64,000 nucleotides of DNA from Gillisella vitis (GTDB lineage Bacteria > Pseudomonadota > Alphaproteobacteria > Rhizobiales > Rhizobiaceae): the NCBI RefSeq assembly GCF_021559775.1, contig NZ_CP056049.1, positions 248,001-312,000 of the forward strand, given 5' to 3'. Shown here piece after piece: positions 62,862 through 64,000 of the stretch. The position numbers were made by a program, and so were the translations under genes. Below the pieces are notes generated by a model. It saw only the letters and a program-made list of their open reading frames with translations. It made no database searches and was not told the origin of the DNA. How positions within the stretch are numbered: position 1 is the stretch's first letter; each line of letters starts with the position of its first letter.

Positions 62862-63905
62862 TTATGCAGGCCCTGCATGATGCACGGCCTTGTTATCACG
62901 AAACACGGTGTAGCGGGCGACAACGGGTGTATAGAACACGCCTTCCTTGATGTCGGCGTCTTTTGGTGTCTGAACTTTCCAGACGGTGCCATCCTGCGCT
63001 TGCGCCTCGATCTTGAGGAAAGAGCCATAATTGACAATACGCCGCACACACGCCCCTTGGCCGTCATCTGATGGCAAGAGGACAATATCTTCCGGGCGCA
63101 CAGTTAACAGCGCTTCGCCCGTCTCTATCGGCGCATCAATAGCAACGCCACCCAGATGCGCGCCACCTTGGTTGATCTGAATGCTATGGGAATTCATATC
63201 GCCAATGAAGCTAGCAACAAAAGGCGAATTGGGCGTTGAGTAAATTTCACGCGGCGTGCCCACCTGTTCAATCCGCCCCATGCTCATCACCACAATCCGA
63301 TCAGCAACAGAGAGCGCTTCATCCTGACCGTGGGTGACGAACACGGTGGTAATGCCGAGTTTTTTCTGGATTTGCCGCACCTCTTCGCGCAAACGGTCGC
63401 GCAGGTGTTGATCAAGGCTGGCAAAAGGCTCATCCATCAGCAGAATTTTGGGCTCCAGCACAACGCAGCGAGCAATGGCAACACGCTGACGCTGGCCACC
63501 GGACAGATGTGCCGGGAGGCGCTTGCCATAATCCGCCAACCCCACCATGGCCAAGGCATCGGAGACCTTGCGGGCAATCTCGGCTTTCGGCAGGCCGCGC
63601 AGCGTCAGGCCAAAGGCAATGTTTTCAAACACGGTCATGTGCTGCCACAGGGCATGGCTTTGGAAGACCATGGCGGTAGGGCGTTTTTCCGGCGGCGTCC
63701 GTGCAACATCCACGCCATCAATCAGCACCTTGCCGCCCGACGGCGTCTCGAACCCGCCAATAATGCGCAGCAATGTTGATTTTCCCGACCCGGATGGGCC
63801 GAGCAGGCAGACCAGTTCACCATCATCAATCGTGAGCGACAAAGGCTCAATCGCGGTGACGATGGAATAGTTTTTCGAGACGTTTTCGAGGGCGAGTGTG
63901 GACAT
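62862..63905 (-). CDS. ABC transporter ATP-binding protein (CUT1/spermidine-iron type)
   Basis: A 347-residue ATPase with Walker A LLGPSGSGKSTLL, signature LSGGQRQRVAIARC, Walker B ILLMDEPFASLDQ and a C-terminal TOBE-like domain (LLTVRPEDIVLLP). This longer form is found with sugar, polyamine and iron importers. The permease gene ends 39 bases upstream on the same strand, so ATPase and permease belong to one operon that continues beyond the window. Confidence 0.92.
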   Translation of the reverse strand: MSTLALENVSKNYSIVTAIEPLSLTIDDGELVCLLGPSGSGKSTLLRIIGGFETPSGGKVLIDGVDVARTPPEKRPTAMVFQSHALWQHMTVFENIAFGLTLRGLPKAEIARKVSDALAMVGLADYGKRLPAHLSGGQRQRVAIARCVVLEPKILLMDEPFASLDQHLRDRLREEVRQIQKKLGITTVFVTHGQDEALSVADRIVVMSMGRIEQVGTPREIYSTPNSPFVASFIGDMNSHSIQINQGGAHLGGVAIDAPIETGEALLTVRPEDIVLLPSDDGQGACVRRIVNYGSFLKIEAQAQDGTVWKVQTPKDADIKEGVFYTPVVARYTVFRDNKAVHHAGPA

Positions 63906-63944
63906 GTGTTCAGTGTCTTTCTCGAAAATAGGTTTTAATCATCA

Positions 63945-64000
63945 TCATCCGCCGAGCCCTTTGGCAAAAGCTTCGCCGCCAATCACCCGGCGCGCCATCA
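63945..64000 (-). CDS. ABC transporter permease, C-terminal end (truncated by window edge)
   Basis: Only the last 17 or so codons are visible, reading MARRVIGGEAFAKGLGG and stop TGA. The short MARRVIGGEAF tail is common at the end of inner-membrane permeases of the spermidine/sugar type. Position directly before the ATPase gene supports this. Confidence 0.6.
   Translation of the reverse strand, partial: MARRVIGGEAFAKGLGG

Overview
The window looks like a chromosomal or large-replicon segment from an alphaproteobacterium of the Hyphomicrobiales (Rhizobiaceae/Brucellaceae type). The grounds are moderately high GC coding sequence with dense amino acid and sugar catabolic operons, many LysR/AraC/MarR regulators with their target operons, and a 41-base palindromic repeat near 52.4 kb of a kind I associate with Ochrobactrum, Brucella and Rhizobium genomes. 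No rRNA, tRNA, CRISPR array or replication origin was seen.

Layout. 0-4.2 kb: the N-terminus of a molybdopterin oxidoreductase, two AraC-family regulators and a flavoprotein of the acyl-CoA dehydrogenase fold that looks like a nitroalkane oxidase. 4.8-8.6 kb: a membrane GGDEF-EAL protein and a soluble double-PAS chemoreceptor. 9.0-12.3 kb: a secreted protein with one haem-binding motif and a winged-helix/TPR-like regulator. 12.7-17.7 kb: a sigma-54 activator, a textbook -24/-12 promoter with palindromic upstream sites, and the operon it should drive (butanediol-type dehydrogenase and a flavin monooxygenase). 18.0-29.7 kb: an RraA-family aldolase and divergent LysR, then a 5-oxoproline (pyroglutamate) operon with pxpB, pxpC and pxpA preceded by one biotinylated and one lysine-less carrier protein. 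An aminotransferase, a LysR regulator, an SDR enzyme and a complete polar amino acid ABC importer follow.

30.3-39.0 kb: a glycolate-oxidase-like operon (two FAD proteins and one Fe-S protein) facing a MarR regulator, an MFS transporter and an OprB-like porin. Two near-identical operators (TATAGTCAA-N5-TTGAC) sit before the two transcription units and tie them together. 39.8-49.5 kb: a leucine/isovalerate-type (liu) cluster with aldehyde dehydrogenase, acyl-CoA synthetase, an AraC regulator, both methylcrotonyl-CoA carboxylase subunits, methylglutaconyl-CoA hydratase and HMG-CoA lyase. 50.1-52.4 kb: a MerR/XRE/cupin regulator divergent from gabT. 52.9-55.6 kb: a radical SAM protein overlapping a DUF4130-UdgX uracil-DNA glycosylase fusion. 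55.6-58.0 kb: an IS3-family element plus IS5 transposase and integrase remnants. 58.1-64 kb: an Lrp regulator with a LysE exporter, then a sugar gene set (Gfo/Idh/MocA, sugar isomerase, ROK regulator, ABC ATPase and permease end).

Together this is an accessory catabolic region in which most operons sit beside their own regulator. Mobile-element debris at 39.0-39.7 kb and 55.6-58.0 kb brackets the liu, gabT and DNA-repair genes. The least explained items are the lysine-less biotin-carrier twin in the pxp operon, the short open reading frames behind the two MarR operators, and the radical SAM/UdgX pair.
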